From an uncultured Lachnospiraceae bacterium (GTDB lineage Bacteria > Bacillota > Clostridia > Lachnospirales > Lachnospiraceae): a DNA stretch of 64,000 nt. The notes beneath the pieces are model-generated. The model had not been told where the DNA came from and ran no database searches. It saw only the letters and a program-made list of their open reading frames with translations. The stretch spans positions 1 through 64,000 of the forward strand of contig CAMEIX010000004.1 of assembly GCA_945919075.1 (NCBI GenBank), in the 5' to 3' direction. Below are positions 8,636 through 18,501 of the stretch, piece by piece. Every line of letters starts with the position of its first letter. Within the stretch, counting starts at the first letter, position 1. A program made the position numbers and the translations under genes.

Positions 8636-10260
8636 TCTTTTTCCCTCCGACTATTCATGTACATTTCAAACAATCTCTTTGCAACATCCTTTTTATTCTG
8701 CGGATGTAATTCATTGTATTGACCCAAATCATAGATTTCTGCTAAATATACGTTACTCATATTCTTTACAGCTTCATGCTGTGCTTCCCTGACTTTTGTA
8801 TAAGGATCCACTATGTAGTCCGGGCCATCCCCCAGAAAATAGGGAATCTCCACCATGTAAAAAGGAAGCATTTCTCCAAACAAACTTCTCCATTCAGCTA
8901 CCATGGCCTGGAGCATATCTGCATAGTATTCCGGGTATCCGCAGTTTGATTCGCCCTGATAGAACAAAACTGCTTTGAAGGAAATATCCTTTATGGACGC
9001 AATCATGGAATTAAATAGCGCTGCCGGATGCCAGATAAAGAAAGTTTCCCCCTCAAGCCTTTCGCATTCGTAGCCTTTTCTTAATTTCCAGTCTCCCTCC
9101 AAACTTATAACCTCATTGCCACATTTAATATGATATGGCATATCCGGCACTGCACCACCGATATTGCTATCCATGCAAAGTCTTATAGTGAGAGTATTCT
9201 CTCCGGCTTTTAAGATTCCTTTCCGCAGTGCATATCTTCTGGGTGGATATCTGTATTCTGTTGCTCCGACAAGTTCTCCATTCAGATAGGTCTTATCCGC
9301 ATCTACAAGAGTTCCCATGGCAAGCAGTGCATCTGTTCCGGTCATACTTTTCGGAATATTCACTGTTTTCTGAAGCCATAATGTACCAAAATACTTCTCG
9401 TACTTTGTCCCCTTAAAAAAGCCCGGAAGTGAAATCACATCGTCACTCTCATCCCATTTATTAACCCAGCCTTCTTTCAAACCCGGATCTCCATTTTCCA
9501 AAGCATCATGCCACGCAGAAATCCTTTCAAGATCCTTCTTCTTTACATCCTCAACGTGCTTCGGGTTTTTATCTTCCATGAGCATTTTGTCATAGCAGAA
9601 AATACATCCCATATTTTTGTTGCCATCACATTGACATTTCAAGTCATGGGTGGTTCTGATCTTTTGGGCTGTATCCTGAATCGTATCCTCACTCATAAAT
9701 GCTTCTACCGGAGCTCCCCCGACGGCCGTGTGAACCAGACCAACCGGCACCTTTCTGCTCTCCCGATACATCTTGGCAAAGAAGTAACCAATCGCACTGA
9801 AATCCTGAACCGTTTCCGGAGTCACGCTGCTCCATTCCCCACTATCAAGAATCCGTGGCTCACCTGAGAAATCAAATTCCTTGGCAACCTGAAACATTCT
9901 GATACAGGAATCCATAGCCGAATTGATTTCATCCTCATATAAATCCCGTGTGCGTCCTACCGGAAGCTCCATATTGGATTGACCACCTAAAAGGAAAAGA
10001 TCCCCAAACAGGATGTCTTTTATCGTTATTTCCTCACCGGTTGAATCTTTTATTACCATCTCATATGGTCCGAAGCTGCCTTCTGAGGAGCCGGCAGGTA
10101 TATCGATGGCCCATTTACCATTACTGTCCGCTTTTGTATCATAGCTTTCTTCACGAAAAACAACCGTGACGGTTGCCAAAGGTTGTGTAATACCGGATAT
10201 GGTGTTTTTCTTTCCCCTTTGCAAAATCATTCTGTCACTATAAATTGATGAAATTTTCAT
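8632..10260 (-). CDS. SASA/SGNH-type carbohydrate acetylesterase (sialate O-acetylesterase family)
   Basis: A 542-residue cytosolic esterase. LLGGQSNMELP carries the nucleophilic Ser block, VLFYQGESNCGYP is the conserved QGESN block, and DLGQYNELHPQNK near the C-terminus supplies the Asp/His part of the triad. Between the halves lies an inserted beta-sandwich (about 285-395), as in sialate O-acetylesterases. No sialic-acid genes are nearby, whereas GH10, GH43 and GH51 are, so deacetylation of xylooligosaccharides is the better inference. It overlaps the GH43 start by 4 nt and follows the membrane protein by 10 nt. Confidence 0.82.
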   Translation of the reverse strand: MKISSIYSDRMILQRGKKNTISGITQPLATVTVVFREESYDTKADSNGKWAIDIPAGSSEGSFGPYEMVIKDSTGEEITIKDILFGDLFLLGGQSNMELPVGRTRDLYEDEINSAMDSCIRMFQVAKEFDFSGEPRILDSGEWSSVTPETVQDFSAIGYFFAKMYRESRKVPVGLVHTAVGGAPVEAFMSEDTIQDTAQKIRTTHDLKCQCDGNKNMGCIFCYDKMLMEDKNPKHVEDVKKKDLERISAWHDALENGDPGLKEGWVNKWDESDDVISLPGFFKGTKYEKYFGTLWLQKTVNIPKSMTGTDALLAMGTLVDADKTYLNGELVGATEYRYPPRRYALRKGILKAGENTLTIRLCMDSNIGGAVPDMPYHIKCGNEVISLEGDWKLRKGYECERLEGETFFIWHPAALFNSMIASIKDISFKAVLFYQGESNCGYPEYYADMLQAMVAEWRSLFGEMLPFYMVEIPYFLGDGPDYIVDPYTKVREAQHEAVKNMSNVYLAEIYDLGQYNELHPQNKKDVAKRLFEMYMNSRREKE

Positions 10261-10270
10261 TATTCGCCCC

Positions 10271-10972
10271 CTAACGCATTATATACTCTATAAATAACTC
10301 ATCATATGGAATATTTCTTTTTACATCCACAATCGCCAAATATACCTCCCCGGTTAAGGATGTAATTTCCATCCGCTCTACAGCATCCGCAGAGAGCTTA
10401 ATCGCCACCACTTCGTCATCTTCTGTCAGAAACAAATCTTCCTCCGCTATTCTATATGTATGAACGTAACCGCTTAAATCAGCTAAAGCATTCAACTCCG
10501 CATACTGATTCACCATAGCTCCGTCAATCAGCATATAATTAAAATCACCTGCTGCAATATTAACATATAAGCTGGAATCCATTGACTGGTAATTCTTCAC
10601 ATCCTCTTCGGAAAAGGCAATCCATAAATCCTCTGAGAGAATCACGCTGTCCTTCCCCTGTCTGCCACCAAGGACTTCCCGAAATCCCTCCGTAAGATAA
10701 TCCCTGCCCGCATCGGATACCTGGCATCCCACAAGTGCACCTGTGTAAAGGACATTCTTTCTTGAAAAAACAGCATCATATAAAAACCAAATTATACAAA
10801 CCATAACAAAAGCAGTGACAACCGTTGGAACAAGATAATAGGTCTTATAATAGGACCACTTTTGTTTCTTATCCATCGCAGCTATTTTTTCTTTTTCATC
10901 CACCAACTTCTTCTTCCAAGTAATTTCGTCATCTTCGCTGTTCTTTTTCCGATTTTTCTTTTCCTCAGCCAT
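10271..10972 (-). CDS. Unknown single-pass membrane protein next to YesL
   Basis: A 233-residue protein with a highly charged cytosolic N-terminus (about 1-48, Lys/Glu rich), one transmembrane helix (about 50-70) and an external domain of about 160 residues with no recognised motif. The gene overlaps yesL by 8 nt, so the two are translationally coupled and probably form one membrane unit. It resembles no enzyme I know. The location inside a sugar-import and degradation operon points to an accessory role in uptake, which is inference. Confidence 0.65.
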   Translation of the reverse strand: MAEEKKNRKKNSEDDEITWKKKLVDEKEKIAAMDKKQKWSYYKTYYLVPTVVTAFVMVCIIWFLYDAVFSRKNVLYTGALVGCQVSDAGRDYLTEGFREVLGGRQGKDSVILSEDLWIAFSEEDVKNYQSMDSSLYVNIAAGDFNYMLIDGAMVNQYAELNALADLSGYVHTYRIAEEDLFLTEDDEVVAIKLSADAVERMEITSLTGEVYLAIVDVKRNIPYDELFIEYIMR

Positions 10973-11654
10973 TCATCTCTTCCTCACAAGAAACATCCTG
11001 AATCATTTCTTCTCCTTCTCTATCCGTATCCTCCTGCGAATTCATGGAATCTTCAATTTTCTTAAATTCCTTCACACACAAAATAGTATTAAAATAGAAG
11101 GCAGAAGTGGTCCCAAATAAAAGCACAAGGGGCAGCCATCTTAAGTACCATATGGATGCCACAATCGTTCCAACCTCCAGCAAAGCAATCAGGATCAATT
11201 GGATAAAATGCAGAAAAGAAAAAATCCCCGCCGCTTTTAATGCTTCCTTAACCGTCACCTTAAATCTTGCAATAAAAGGAAAAACGGACAGACATACACA
11301 AAGAACAATAACGGAAATGACAAAAACTGCCACTACGTAAAATTGTGATATATCATTTCCTTTCCCTTTAATCCAGTACCAGTCCATGATACACACGCCG
11401 ATGGCGACCATCATAATCCCCCATAGAATGGTTGCCTGCTTAAAATTCTCCTTGAACGCCTGAAAAAAAGGTACAATAACCTTCGTCTCTTCATCCCGGA
11501 TAATTCTCATGGAAATGGTGTACTTTGCAGTTGTTGCCGCTCCGATTGTCACGATTGGAATACAACAGAGCACCCAGAGAATATTTAATAAAATAAAGTC
11601 TGCGACCTTCTCAATAAATTCCATAACCGAACTGTCATAACGAAACAGATTCAT
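10965..11654 (-). CDS. YesL family membrane protein (DUF624)
   Basis: A 229-residue protein with about five transmembrane helices. The N-terminus with LLNILWVLCCIPIVTIGAA is the hallmark of the YesL/DUF624 family, which is regularly encoded beside LplA/LplB/YtcP-type oligosaccharide importers and YesM/YesN pairs in Firmicutes. Its exact role is unknown. It follows the GH10 gene by 54 nt; a TATAAT is present in that gap but I see no convincing -35. Confidence 0.85.
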   Translation of the reverse strand: MNLFRYDSSVMEFIEKVADFILLNILWVLCCIPIVTIGAATTAKYTISMRIIRDEETKVIVPFFQAFKENFKQATILWGIMMVAIGVCIMDWYWIKGKGNDISQFYVVAVFVISVIVLCVCLSVFPFIARFKVTVKEALKAAGIFSFLHFIQLILIALLEVGTIVASIWYLRWLPLVLLFGTTSAFYFNTILCVKEFKKIEDSMNSQEDTDREGEEMIQDVSCEEEMNG

Positions 11655-11708
11655 GATACCGTTCCCCCTTCTATAGTTAAAATCAGACTACTGCTAATAC
11701 TCATTATA

Positions 11709-12893
11709 TCACAGGCTAACCTGTATTGTCTGCCCCGGAGCAGAAATGATATAATCCCCTTTAAACCCTTCTAAAAGCAGCATCCCCTGTTGATCTGTCA
11801 TGACTTCATAATTTGTCGTCCACTCCTCATGAACCATTTGTTTCAATTTCCTGTAGGCCGGTTTTTCAGTGCCGTCTTTTCGAATCAATCCGGATGGAGC
11901 ACCAAGCCATGCCCCATCGGCAAAATCCCACCAGGTCACTGCCTGAACCGCAGGCGCTGCAAACAGAATACGATACATTTCTTCCATTTCTTCGCACTGT
12001 CTTGCCTCACCATCCTCTGTTGTCGGCCAGTCTTCCACCTGCCAGTCATTCAAATCCTCAATATCGTTCGGAATCAATGTGCCTGATACCATGGTATTTT
12101 CCGTAAAATGAATCGGGATGCCAAATTTTGAAAACCTCTCAATCACACCAAGAAGTTTTTCTTTTCCCCAATAGCCTTGATGCTGGTGCGACTGAATACC
12201 GATAATATCTATCTTTACACCGGCCTCCAGACACTCCTCTATGACTTTTTCATACTTATCCGATACATTAAAATCATTCAATACAAGCCTGGTGCCCGTC
12301 CCACAGGATGCGGCTTCATCAAAAACGGTCTTAATCAGAGGAATACGGCCGTACTTCTTGCAGATTCTGGTTATCCCATTATCATATTTATCAAATTCCG
12401 GCATAATGACGGTCTCATTAATGACATCCCAGGCATCAATCAAACCCTTAAAATCATTCACTTCCCTATGAATCCTGTTAATCTGCTTTTCTAAAATTGT
12501 TTCATCATCATATTGCAAAAGCCAGTCCGCACATACCGTATGCCAGCACAATGGATGCCCCTTAAGGAAGACATTATTGGCTTTTAAGAACCTGGTGGCT
12601 TTTACACAATCCTCTTTCCTGGTTTTCCCTTCCTCGGGTTCATACATTCCCCAATACATCGGGAGCGTAAAATAATTAAACACCGCAAGTTCCTTCTTGA
12701 CCCTGTCTTCAAAAAAAGCTTTTTCTGTCTCTGTCTTTGAAGTAACATACTGCATCACATCAAATCCATTGATACCTACAAGAAAATCCTGTCTGGTCTG
12801 TCTTATGGTCACGGGAGTATTTTTCAACAAATTCCCTGCTTTGTCTCTGATTTCAATAATTTTCGATGATTTCCTGTGCTTTAAATCGTACAT
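11709..12893 (-). CDS. Intracellular GH10 endo-1,4-beta-xylanase
   Basis: A 394-residue single-domain GH10 barrel. The acid/base Glu lies in AWDVINETV (E160) and the nucleophile Glu in PIHFTENTM (E265); LKGHPLCWH and TWWDFADGAW are further family signatures. No signal peptide is present, so it cleaves xylooligosaccharides after import. I chose the ATG with AGAGGAG 5 nt upstream; a TTG seven codons earlier would place that site inside the gene. The terminator-like hairpin at 12919-12946 separates it from the permease genes, so expression may depend on read-through. Confidence 0.93.
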   Translation of the reverse strand: MYDLKHRKSSKIIEIRDKAGNLLKNTPVTIRQTRQDFLVGINGFDVMQYVTSKTETEKAFFEDRVKKELAVFNYFTLPMYWGMYEPEEGKTRKEDCVKATRFLKANNVFLKGHPLCWHTVCADWLLQYDDETILEKQINRIHREVNDFKGLIDAWDVINETVIMPEFDKYDNGITRICKKYGRIPLIKTVFDEAASCGTGTRLVLNDFNVSDKYEKVIEECLEAGVKIDIIGIQSHQHQGYWGKEKLLGVIERFSKFGIPIHFTENTMVSGTLIPNDIEDLNDWQVEDWPTTEDGEARQCEEMEEMYRILFAAPAVQAVTWWDFADGAWLGAPSGLIRKDGTEKPAYRKLKQMVHEEWTTNYEVMTDQQGMLLLEGFKGDYIISAPGQTIQVSL

Positions 12894-12912
12894 AAAAACT
12901 CCTCTGAATTTC

Positions 12913-12947
12913 AAAAAACCACTCCGACAAAGAATAGTCGGAGTGGA
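12913..12947 (-). terminator. Terminator-like hairpin between importer genes and GH10
   Basis: A perfect 10-bp stem, CCACTCCGAC at 12919-12928 and GTCGGAGTGG at 12937-12946, with an 8-nt loop and a run of six T on the minus-strand exit. No promoter was found between it and GH10. It may attenuate rather than stop transcription, giving more importer than enzyme. Confidence 0.8.
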
Positions 12948-12969
12948 AAATTACATGAACTGAATCACA

Positions 12970-13989
12970 TTATCCCTTTACGCCACCAATGGTAAGACCG
13001 GTTACAAAATATCTTTGTAAGAACGGATATAAACATACGATAGGCAGCATTGTAATAATGGTTGCCGCAGAACGTACACTTACGGGAGTTACAGCAGAAA
13101 CATTTCCACCATTCGCAGCAGCTCCGCCGGTTGCACTACCACTTTGCTGCATTACGGAGTTTAACAGTTTCATAAGTTCATACTGAAGCGTTGTGTATTC
13201 CGGCTTCATACGGTTATAGATCATTGCATCAAACCAGGAGTTCCACTGATATACGGCAACGAACAAAGCAACGGTTGCGTAAACAGGCTTGCAAAGCGGA
13301 GAAATAACCCTGACAAAGATTGTCATATACCCCGCACCATCAAGCTGCGCAGATTCTTCAAGTTCATCCGGAAGTCCTTCCATGTATGTTCTGAGGACCA
13401 TTACATTGAATGCGCTTACCATACCGGGAATTACATATACCCAGAAGGAATTGGTAAGATGAAGTGCCTTATAAAGTACCATAGTAGGAATCAGACCACC
13501 ACTTACATACATCGTAATGACCCAGAAGAGTGAAAGCTCTGACCGGAACAGGAAACGCTTACGTGAAATAATATAAGCAAGTAATGCATTGGCAACAAGT
13601 GCAAACAGTGTACCCAGCACGGTTCTGGATACAGTGATAAATGCACCTCGTACAAATCCCTGAATTCCCAAAACCGTCTGATAGCTCTTCAGCGAGAATA
13701 CACGCGGTATAAGATGAATACCTCCCCTTACGGCATCAAGACCATCGTTGAGTGAAATAGCCAGAGTGTTAAGCACCGGATAAAGAGTTACAACCGAAAA
13801 AAGTATCATAAAAACAGTATTGCAAACGGTAAATACTTTATCACTGGCACGTCTCTTTCTATGTGATCTTTTTATTTCAATTTTTCGTTTATTTTCGGGT
13901 GGATTTACTTTCGGTTCGATTTGTATTCCACCATCACTCTCCCCATCCGCGTTGGCATAATTCAATTCCATTTCATTTTTATCATTCAT
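12970..13989 (-). CDS. Carbohydrate ABC transporter permease (YtcP/LplC type)
   Basis: A 339-residue inner-membrane permease with six predicted helices after an unusual charged N-terminal tail of about 45 residues. The ATPase-contacting EAA loop reads ELEESAQLDGAGYMTIFVRV. It forms the heterodimeric channel with the LplB-type permease 12 nt upstream. No ATPase gene is nearby; in this class a shared MsmX-like ATPase encoded elsewhere usually energises transport, which is family knowledge. A possible linker PVTP/SATGGAAANGG lies between helices near the C-terminus. Confidence 0.9.
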   Translation of the reverse strand: MNDKNEMELNYANADGESDGGIQIEPKVNPPENKRKIEIKRSHRKRRASDKVFTVCNTVFMILFSVVTLYPVLNTLAISLNDGLDAVRGGIHLIPRVFSLKSYQTVLGIQGFVRGAFITVSRTVLGTLFALVANALLAYIISRKRFLFRSELSLFWVITMYVSGGLIPTMVLYKALHLTNSFWVYVIPGMVSAFNVMVLRTYMEGLPDELEESAQLDGAGYMTIFVRVISPLCKPVYATVALFVAVYQWNSWFDAMIYNRMKPEYTTLQYELMKLLNSVMQQSGSATGGAAANGGNVSAVTPVSVRSAATIITMLPIVCLYPFLQRYFVTGLTIGGVKG

Positions 13990-14001
13990 TATGCAACCTC
14001 C

Positions 14002-14949
14002 TTAGAACAGATGTTCTTCGCCGGACTTCTTCGCAACAGAATTGGCGATTATAATCAGAATAATTGCAACAACACTCTTGAAAATACCTGCTGCAGTACC
14101 TAATGAGTAGTCAGACTGACTGACACCCCAGTTCAATACGTAGATATCAATAGTTTCTGATACCTTTCGTACCAGGCCGTTACCTAATAAGTATTGCACT
14201 TCAAATCCCGCATTCAGGACATTACCGACATTCATAACCAGCAAAATCATAATGGTAGGACGGATGCCCGGCAGTGTAATATGTTTGATCTTAGCCCACC
14301 TTCCGGCACCATCCATCTCAGCCGCTTCATAAAGCGAAGGATCAATTGATGTAATGGCCGCAAGATAAATAATGGCGTTCCATCCGGTTTCCTTCCATAC
14401 ATTTGCAAATGCAACAATTGGCCAGAAGTATTTTTCATGTGCAAAGAAATTGATTGGTCCATCTATAACATGAAGATTCATGAGGATTTCATTGATAATA
14501 CCTGTGTTTGACAGAGCATCATGTATGATACCTGTAACAATAATCCATGAAAGGAAATGCGGCAGGTAGGAAATCGTCTGAACCATTTTCTTTCCCGTTT
14601 TATTCCTGACTTCATTCAGCAGGATAGCAAATGCAATTGCCGTTACGAAAGTAGCAACCAGGTTAATAATACCCATTGCCAAAGTATTTCTGATAACTCT
14701 TAAAAAGGATTTATCCTGAAAAAGGAAAATAAATTTATCAAAACCGACAAACTGAGAATGAAAAAGACCATCTCTAATTTTATAGTTCTGAAATCCCATA
14801 ATCCATCCGGCAAGCGGCAGATAATAAAATATAAAACCATATATTACAAAAATTATCGTAAACACCAACAAGACCGACTGGCGATGTAACTCATTCTTGT
14901 TCAATTTCTCTTTCATTGGTTTTTTCTTAATTTTGAGGTCCGCCTTCAA
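14002..14949 (-). CDS. Carbohydrate ABC transporter permease (LplB type)
   Basis: A 315-residue permease with six helices and the EAA loop EAAEMDGAGRWAKIKHITLPG. The start is a TTG supported by AAGGAGG 8 nt upstream; the next ATG, 11 codons on, lacks a comparable site. It lies between the solute-binding lipoprotein and the second permease, the usual order for LplA-LplB-YtcP importers of plant oligosaccharides. Confidence 0.9.
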   Translation of the reverse strand: MKADLKIKKKPMKEKLNKNELHRQSVLLVFTIIFVIYGFIFYYLPLAGWIMGFQNYKIRDGLFHSQFVGFDKFIFLFQDKSFLRVIRNTLAMGIINLVATFVTAIAFAILLNEVRNKTGKKMVQTISYLPHFLSWIIVTGIIHDALSNTGIINEILMNLHVIDGPINFFAHEKYFWPIVAFANVWKETGWNAIIYLAAITSIDPSLYEAAEMDGAGRWAKIKHITLPGIRPTIMILLVMNVGNVLNAGFEVQYLLGNGLVRKVSETIDIYVLNWGVSQSDYSLGTAAGIFKSVVAIILIIIANSVAKKSGEEHLF

Positions 14950-15035
14950 TGTTTTAGCCTCCTTCTATATTAGTGGCAACCACAATCCTATGACTGCGGT
15001 TGCCACAACTAAATCTATTTATTGCAAATTTCTGA

Positions 15036-16736
15036 TTAGCGTCCTGCTCTTCTGTCAAGTTCTTCCTGCATCTCTGCAATAAAATCTTCCGGCTTACATT
15101 CGGAATATGCCTTCATGTATGCATCCCACTCCTTATCAAAGTTAGATGCCATAACAACCTTAGGAAGCCATTCGTGTTTTACTTCACCCATCTTCGTCCA
15201 TGCTACACCACCGGGTGTTTCGGTTGTCATGCTGTTAGAGTAAGAATACATCGGGTACCAGGGACCGGTTTCTTTTACAACAGAACCAATCATATCCGGA
15301 TAACCATGTGCGCCGTATGCCTCAAAACATTTTACAAGCGGATCAGCCAGTCCTGCAAAGAATTCGGATGCCTGTTCCTGGGGCTGCATTGCGTTTTTGC
15401 CGTCATGGCTTGTTCCAAGCCACTGAGGAAGGTAAGAATAAACGCATCTGTGTTCTGCCTGATAAGCGGAATCAGCCCATTTGTCTCTCATTTCCTGTGT
15501 TCTGTAGTACATTCCATCTTCGTCAACCAGATAGTCAACACCTTCTACTCCCCAGAATCTTAAATCATGGATTTCCTGATCCAGTACATCGTTAAGGAAC
15601 CGGAATGCTCTGTCCGGATCAGCACAGCTTGTAGTAACAGCAACACCGCTTGAGTTATTGAGGGTATCACCATATACATGCCACATCTGCTCTTTTCCTT
15701 CTTCAAGAGTCAGTCCAAGAGGAACATAGTTGCATCCGATATCATCCAGATTCTGCTGTACAAAGATATCGTTAACGGTATAAGCGAAATCCCACCACTG
15801 ATCACACATACCAAGTACACGTCCTGTGGAAAGTTTTGCGATATACTCATCGTATGTCTGCGTAGCGAACTCTGTATCGATGATGCCCTTGTTGTACTCT
15901 TCGTTCAAAATGGAGAAGTACTCTTTTGCTTCGGGTATTGTGTTATAGTCCACAATCTTCATAGCATTCGTGTCAACGATAACAGAACCATCGTTCGGAT
16001 AACCTGCTAAAAATTCAGGTGCATTTTCAATACAGAAGTATCTCCAGTCTTCGCAGAGCATGGTATAAGGAATAACCGGTGTTCCGTCTTCCATCGTGGG
16101 ATTAGCGGCTGCATATCTCTCAAGAAGATCGAAGTACTGATCAAGTGTCTTGATTTCCGGATAACCTGCCCACTCAAGTACGCGGCACTGAATCCAGAAA
16201 GCTTCGTCATTATGGCCCGTTGCCATTGACTCGCCATATGTATTGCAGAATACATTTGCCCAGTAGATGTGTCCATCTTTCTGGCGGAAGCTTTCCCATT
16301 CTTCATCTGAGTAAAGTTCCTTGATATTCGGGTATTTCTCAATATATTCATCCCAGGGTACAAGTACGCCTGCATCGTAAAGCTGCATCATACCATCTCC
16401 GCCATCGATAAAGTCAGGCAAATCACCTGAAGCGAGAATAGATCCAACAGCTTCTGCTGCTGACTGACCTGTAAGCCAGGTTTCTTTCACTTTCACACCT
16501 GTCTTCTCAGCAATGATGTTCTGAATTTCATTGCCGTCATTAATTTCAGATCCGGGCATTGCGATAAACATTGTGTAATTCACAATCTCATCTTTTTCAT
16601 ACGTTTCGCCTGCTTCAAGGCCCTTGGGCTCACTGGAACCGCCGGTAGTCGGTTTGTCACCGCCTCCACAGCCCGCAAGTGCGGCTACGCTTAGCATGCA
16701 CGCCATTGTAAGAGCTAAAAATTTTTTAAACTTCAT
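15036..16736 (-). CDS. Extracellular solute-binding lipoprotein (LplA type)
   Basis: A 566-residue binding protein, longer than the approx. 420 residues of MalE-type proteins but normal for the LplA branch. The signal peptide MKFKKFLALTMACMLSVAALAGC ends in lipobox LAGC, followed by a Gly/Ser/Thr-rich linker. Its many Trp and Tyr residues fit sugar stacking. The chosen ATG has GGGAGG 7 nt upstream; a frame opening ten codons earlier does not. It is the first gene of the importer operon, under the promoter at 16788-16816, and probably captures arabinoxylan-derived oligosaccharides. Confidence 0.9.
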   Translation of the reverse strand: MKFKKFLALTMACMLSVAALAGCGGGDKPTTGGSSEPKGLEAGETYEKDEIVNYTMFIAMPGSEINDGNEIQNIIAEKTGVKVKETWLTGQSAAEAVGSILASGDLPDFIDGGDGMMQLYDAGVLVPWDEYIEKYPNIKELYSDEEWESFRQKDGHIYWANVFCNTYGESMATGHNDEAFWIQCRVLEWAGYPEIKTLDQYFDLLERYAAANPTMEDGTPVIPYTMLCEDWRYFCIENAPEFLAGYPNDGSVIVDTNAMKIVDYNTIPEAKEYFSILNEEYNKGIIDTEFATQTYDEYIAKLSTGRVLGMCDQWWDFAYTVNDIFVQQNLDDIGCNYVPLGLTLEEGKEQMWHVYGDTLNNSSGVAVTTSCADPDRAFRFLNDVLDQEIHDLRFWGVEGVDYLVDEDGMYYRTQEMRDKWADSAYQAEHRCVYSYLPQWLGTSHDGKNAMQPQEQASEFFAGLADPLVKCFEAYGAHGYPDMIGSVVKETGPWYPMYSYSNSMTTETPGGVAWTKMGEVKHEWLPKVVMASNFDKEWDAYMKAYSECKPEDFIAEMQEELDRRAGR

Positions 16737-16787
16737 CCTGTTTCCTCCCATTTTTGTCATTCTCATGACTTTTTTTATTGTAATTTA

Positions 16788-16816
16788 ATTATAATTTTAT
16801 TTTTTGGATTCAACAA
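16788..16816 (-). promoter_or_regulatory. Promoter of the oligosaccharide importer operon
   Basis: On the minus strand TTGTTG (16811-16816) and TATAAT (16788-16793) are separated by 17 nt. The -35 abuts the proximal copy of the putative YesN operator, as expected for an AraC-type activator touching RNA polymerase. Confidence 0.65.
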
Positions 16817-16850
16817 CCCGACAAACTATAATAAAAAACCCGATAAAATC
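16815..16850 (-). promoter_or_regulatory. Putative AraC-type operator, two direct copies 22 bp apart
   Basis: On the minus strand TAGTTTGTCGGGTT (16815-16828) and GATTTTATCGGGTT (16837-16850) align base for base at a 22-bp period, two helical turns, the arrangement bound by tandem AraC-type HTH motifs. The same motif pair occurs upstream of the GH43 gene at 25291-25330. The distal copy also forms part of the terminator of the regulator gene. Confidence 0.55.
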
Positions 16851-16882
16851 AGAATAAATAAATTTATCATGATTTTACCGGG
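16831..16882 (-). terminator. Terminator of the YesM/YesN two-component genes
   Basis: On the minus strand CCCGGTAAAATCA (16870-16882) pairs over 13 bp, with one G-U pair, with TGATTTTATCGGG (16839-16851), followed by TTTTTTATT. It lies 6 nt after the regulator stop codon. Confidence 0.85.
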
Positions 16883-16888
16883 TAAAAA

Positions 16889-18487
16889 TTAGCGGACTTT
16901 ATTATCCCGTCTGTACTTGGAAGGGGTACAACCCTTTAATTCTATGAACTTACGAATGAAATAATCGCAATCGTAATACCCTACATCCTCCGCGATTTTA
17001 TTGATTTTTTTATCCGTATTCAAAAGCTGGTAGGCTGCCTGACTGACCCGTACCTTTGTCAGGTAGTCCTTAAATGACATATTATGAGTCTTTCGAAACA
17101 GCTGTCCGAGATAGGAACTGTTTATATAGTACTTATCGCCCAGACTCTTAAGGGTAATATTTTCAGCATAATGTTCGTTAATTTCATTTTCTATACTAAA
17201 AATCAAACCTCGCGATACATTCTTGCGAAGGCTGAAGAGATACTCCGAATATTCATAAGCAAATCTCTTCATATGCTGGCTGCCGCCCCGTATGATGGAT
17301 TCATCAAAGGAGTTCTCTGATATATAATGAATGACTTCTTCCTGATTCACGTTATCATCCTGTTTTGTCGCTATATGTATAAGTTGGAAAAGTAAATAGT
17401 TAATATTCAGGTTTTTGGCATTCTCTTTTTCATCGATTTCCCTCAATTCTTCAAACAGATGATCTATGCTGGAATCTATGGCTGCTTTATCCCCATCGTT
17501 TATAGCTGAAATGACATTATCAATGCTGTTCTTACAAAGGAGGACTATATTCTGTCCGTTTTCAACCTGCACGTCCTCTTCATATATATACAGTTTCTTT
17601 CTTTTGTGAAAGCCCGAAATACCGATTAACATACAGCATGAACTGTAGGATTTTGCAATTGCAGAAATGTCAGATACCTTTTTTCCGCAGGTCATCTTAA
17701 TCTGCATGAAAAGAATGTTTTCAATCCTTTTGATTAAATCTTTAAAGAACTCCTTCTCAGAAAGATCATTTCTCGTAGCCATATTCTCACAATAGATAAA
17801 ACCCACATCGTAATTCTGGTTATCATAGGATACATCAAAAATAAAATGATTCGCATTTTCCTTTAAGGATTCACAACAGGCATGATGAAGCTGGTGCTGT
17901 AGCATTCTTAAATCAAAATCATCGTTTTCCTCGTCCCTGCTCCCACCTAACACTTCGATATCCACAAATCTGATATCACCGGAAAGCTGCAGATGATTCC
18001 TGACATATTCCAGATTTTCCGAATCAAATTTTCCCTTGATAAGTGCAAGTAAATTACTGGCAAGGTACGCATCTTCCATTTTTCTCTGTTCCGCCTTGTT
18101 GACTGCTTTCTCCGTTTCACGTTCCGAAACATTTCTAAGCAGGGCCAGAATGTCTTCCTTTTGAACAGGTTTTAAAATATAATCCATACTTTCATTTCTT
18201 ATGGCTCTCTGGGCATATGCAATATCATCATAGCCGGTAAGAATAGCAAATCTCGCACTCGAAATTTTTTCTGTCCTAATCTTCTCCAATAGTTCAAGTC
18301 CTGTCATCACAGGCATCTGGATATCCGAAATAATTAAGTCCACTTGATTTTCCTTCAAATATTCATATGCCTCTTTTCCATTGGACATCAGTGCAACTAT
18401 TTCATAGCCTTCCGCTTTCCAGTCAATCAGTATCTGTAACCCCTGTAATATAAAAGGTTCATCATCGATTAACATCACCTTTAACAT
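16889..18487 (-). CDS. YesN-type response regulator with AraC DNA-binding domain
   Basis: A 532-residue cytosolic regulator. The N-terminal receiver domain (1-125) shows the acidic pair LIDDEP, phospho-acceptor D55 in IISDIQMP and the switch Lys in DYILKPV. A long central region follows, then a C-terminal AraC/XylS domain with two HTH motifs (about 430-530), including ITLKSLGDKYYINSSYLGQLFRK and KINKIAEDVGYYDCDYFIRKF. It lies 14 nt after its kinase gene and directly upstream of the importer operon, which it most likely activates in response to an extracellular sugar or sugar-bound lipoprotein. Confidence 0.92.
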   Translation of the reverse strand: MLKVMLIDDEPFILQGLQILIDWKAEGYEIVALMSNGKEAYEYLKENQVDLIISDIQMPVMTGLELLEKIRTEKISSARFAILTGYDDIAYAQRAIRNESMDYILKPVQKEDILALLRNVSERETEKAVNKAEQRKMEDAYLASNLLALIKGKFDSENLEYVRNHLQLSGDIRFVDIEVLGGSRDEENDDFDLRMLQHQLHHACCESLKENANHFIFDVSYDNQNYDVGFIYCENMATRNDLSEKEFFKDLIKRIENILFMQIKMTCGKKVSDISAIAKSYSSCCMLIGISGFHKRKKLYIYEEDVQVENGQNIVLLCKNSIDNVISAINDGDKAAIDSSIDHLFEELREIDEKENAKNLNINYLLFQLIHIATKQDDNVNQEEVIHYISENSFDESIIRGGSQHMKRFAYEYSEYLFSLRKNVSRGLIFSIENEINEHYAENITLKSLGDKYYINSSYLGQLFRKTHNMSFKDYLTKVRVSQAAYQLLNTDKKINKIAEDVGYYDCDYFIRKFIELKGCTPSKYRRDNKVR

Positions 18488-18501
18488 AATCCATCCTCCT
18501 T

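Noticed and set aside
10271..10972. Unknown membrane protein as an ABC solute-binding protein
   Set aside because: It has one transmembrane anchor and a short external domain, without lipobox or binding-protein motifs.
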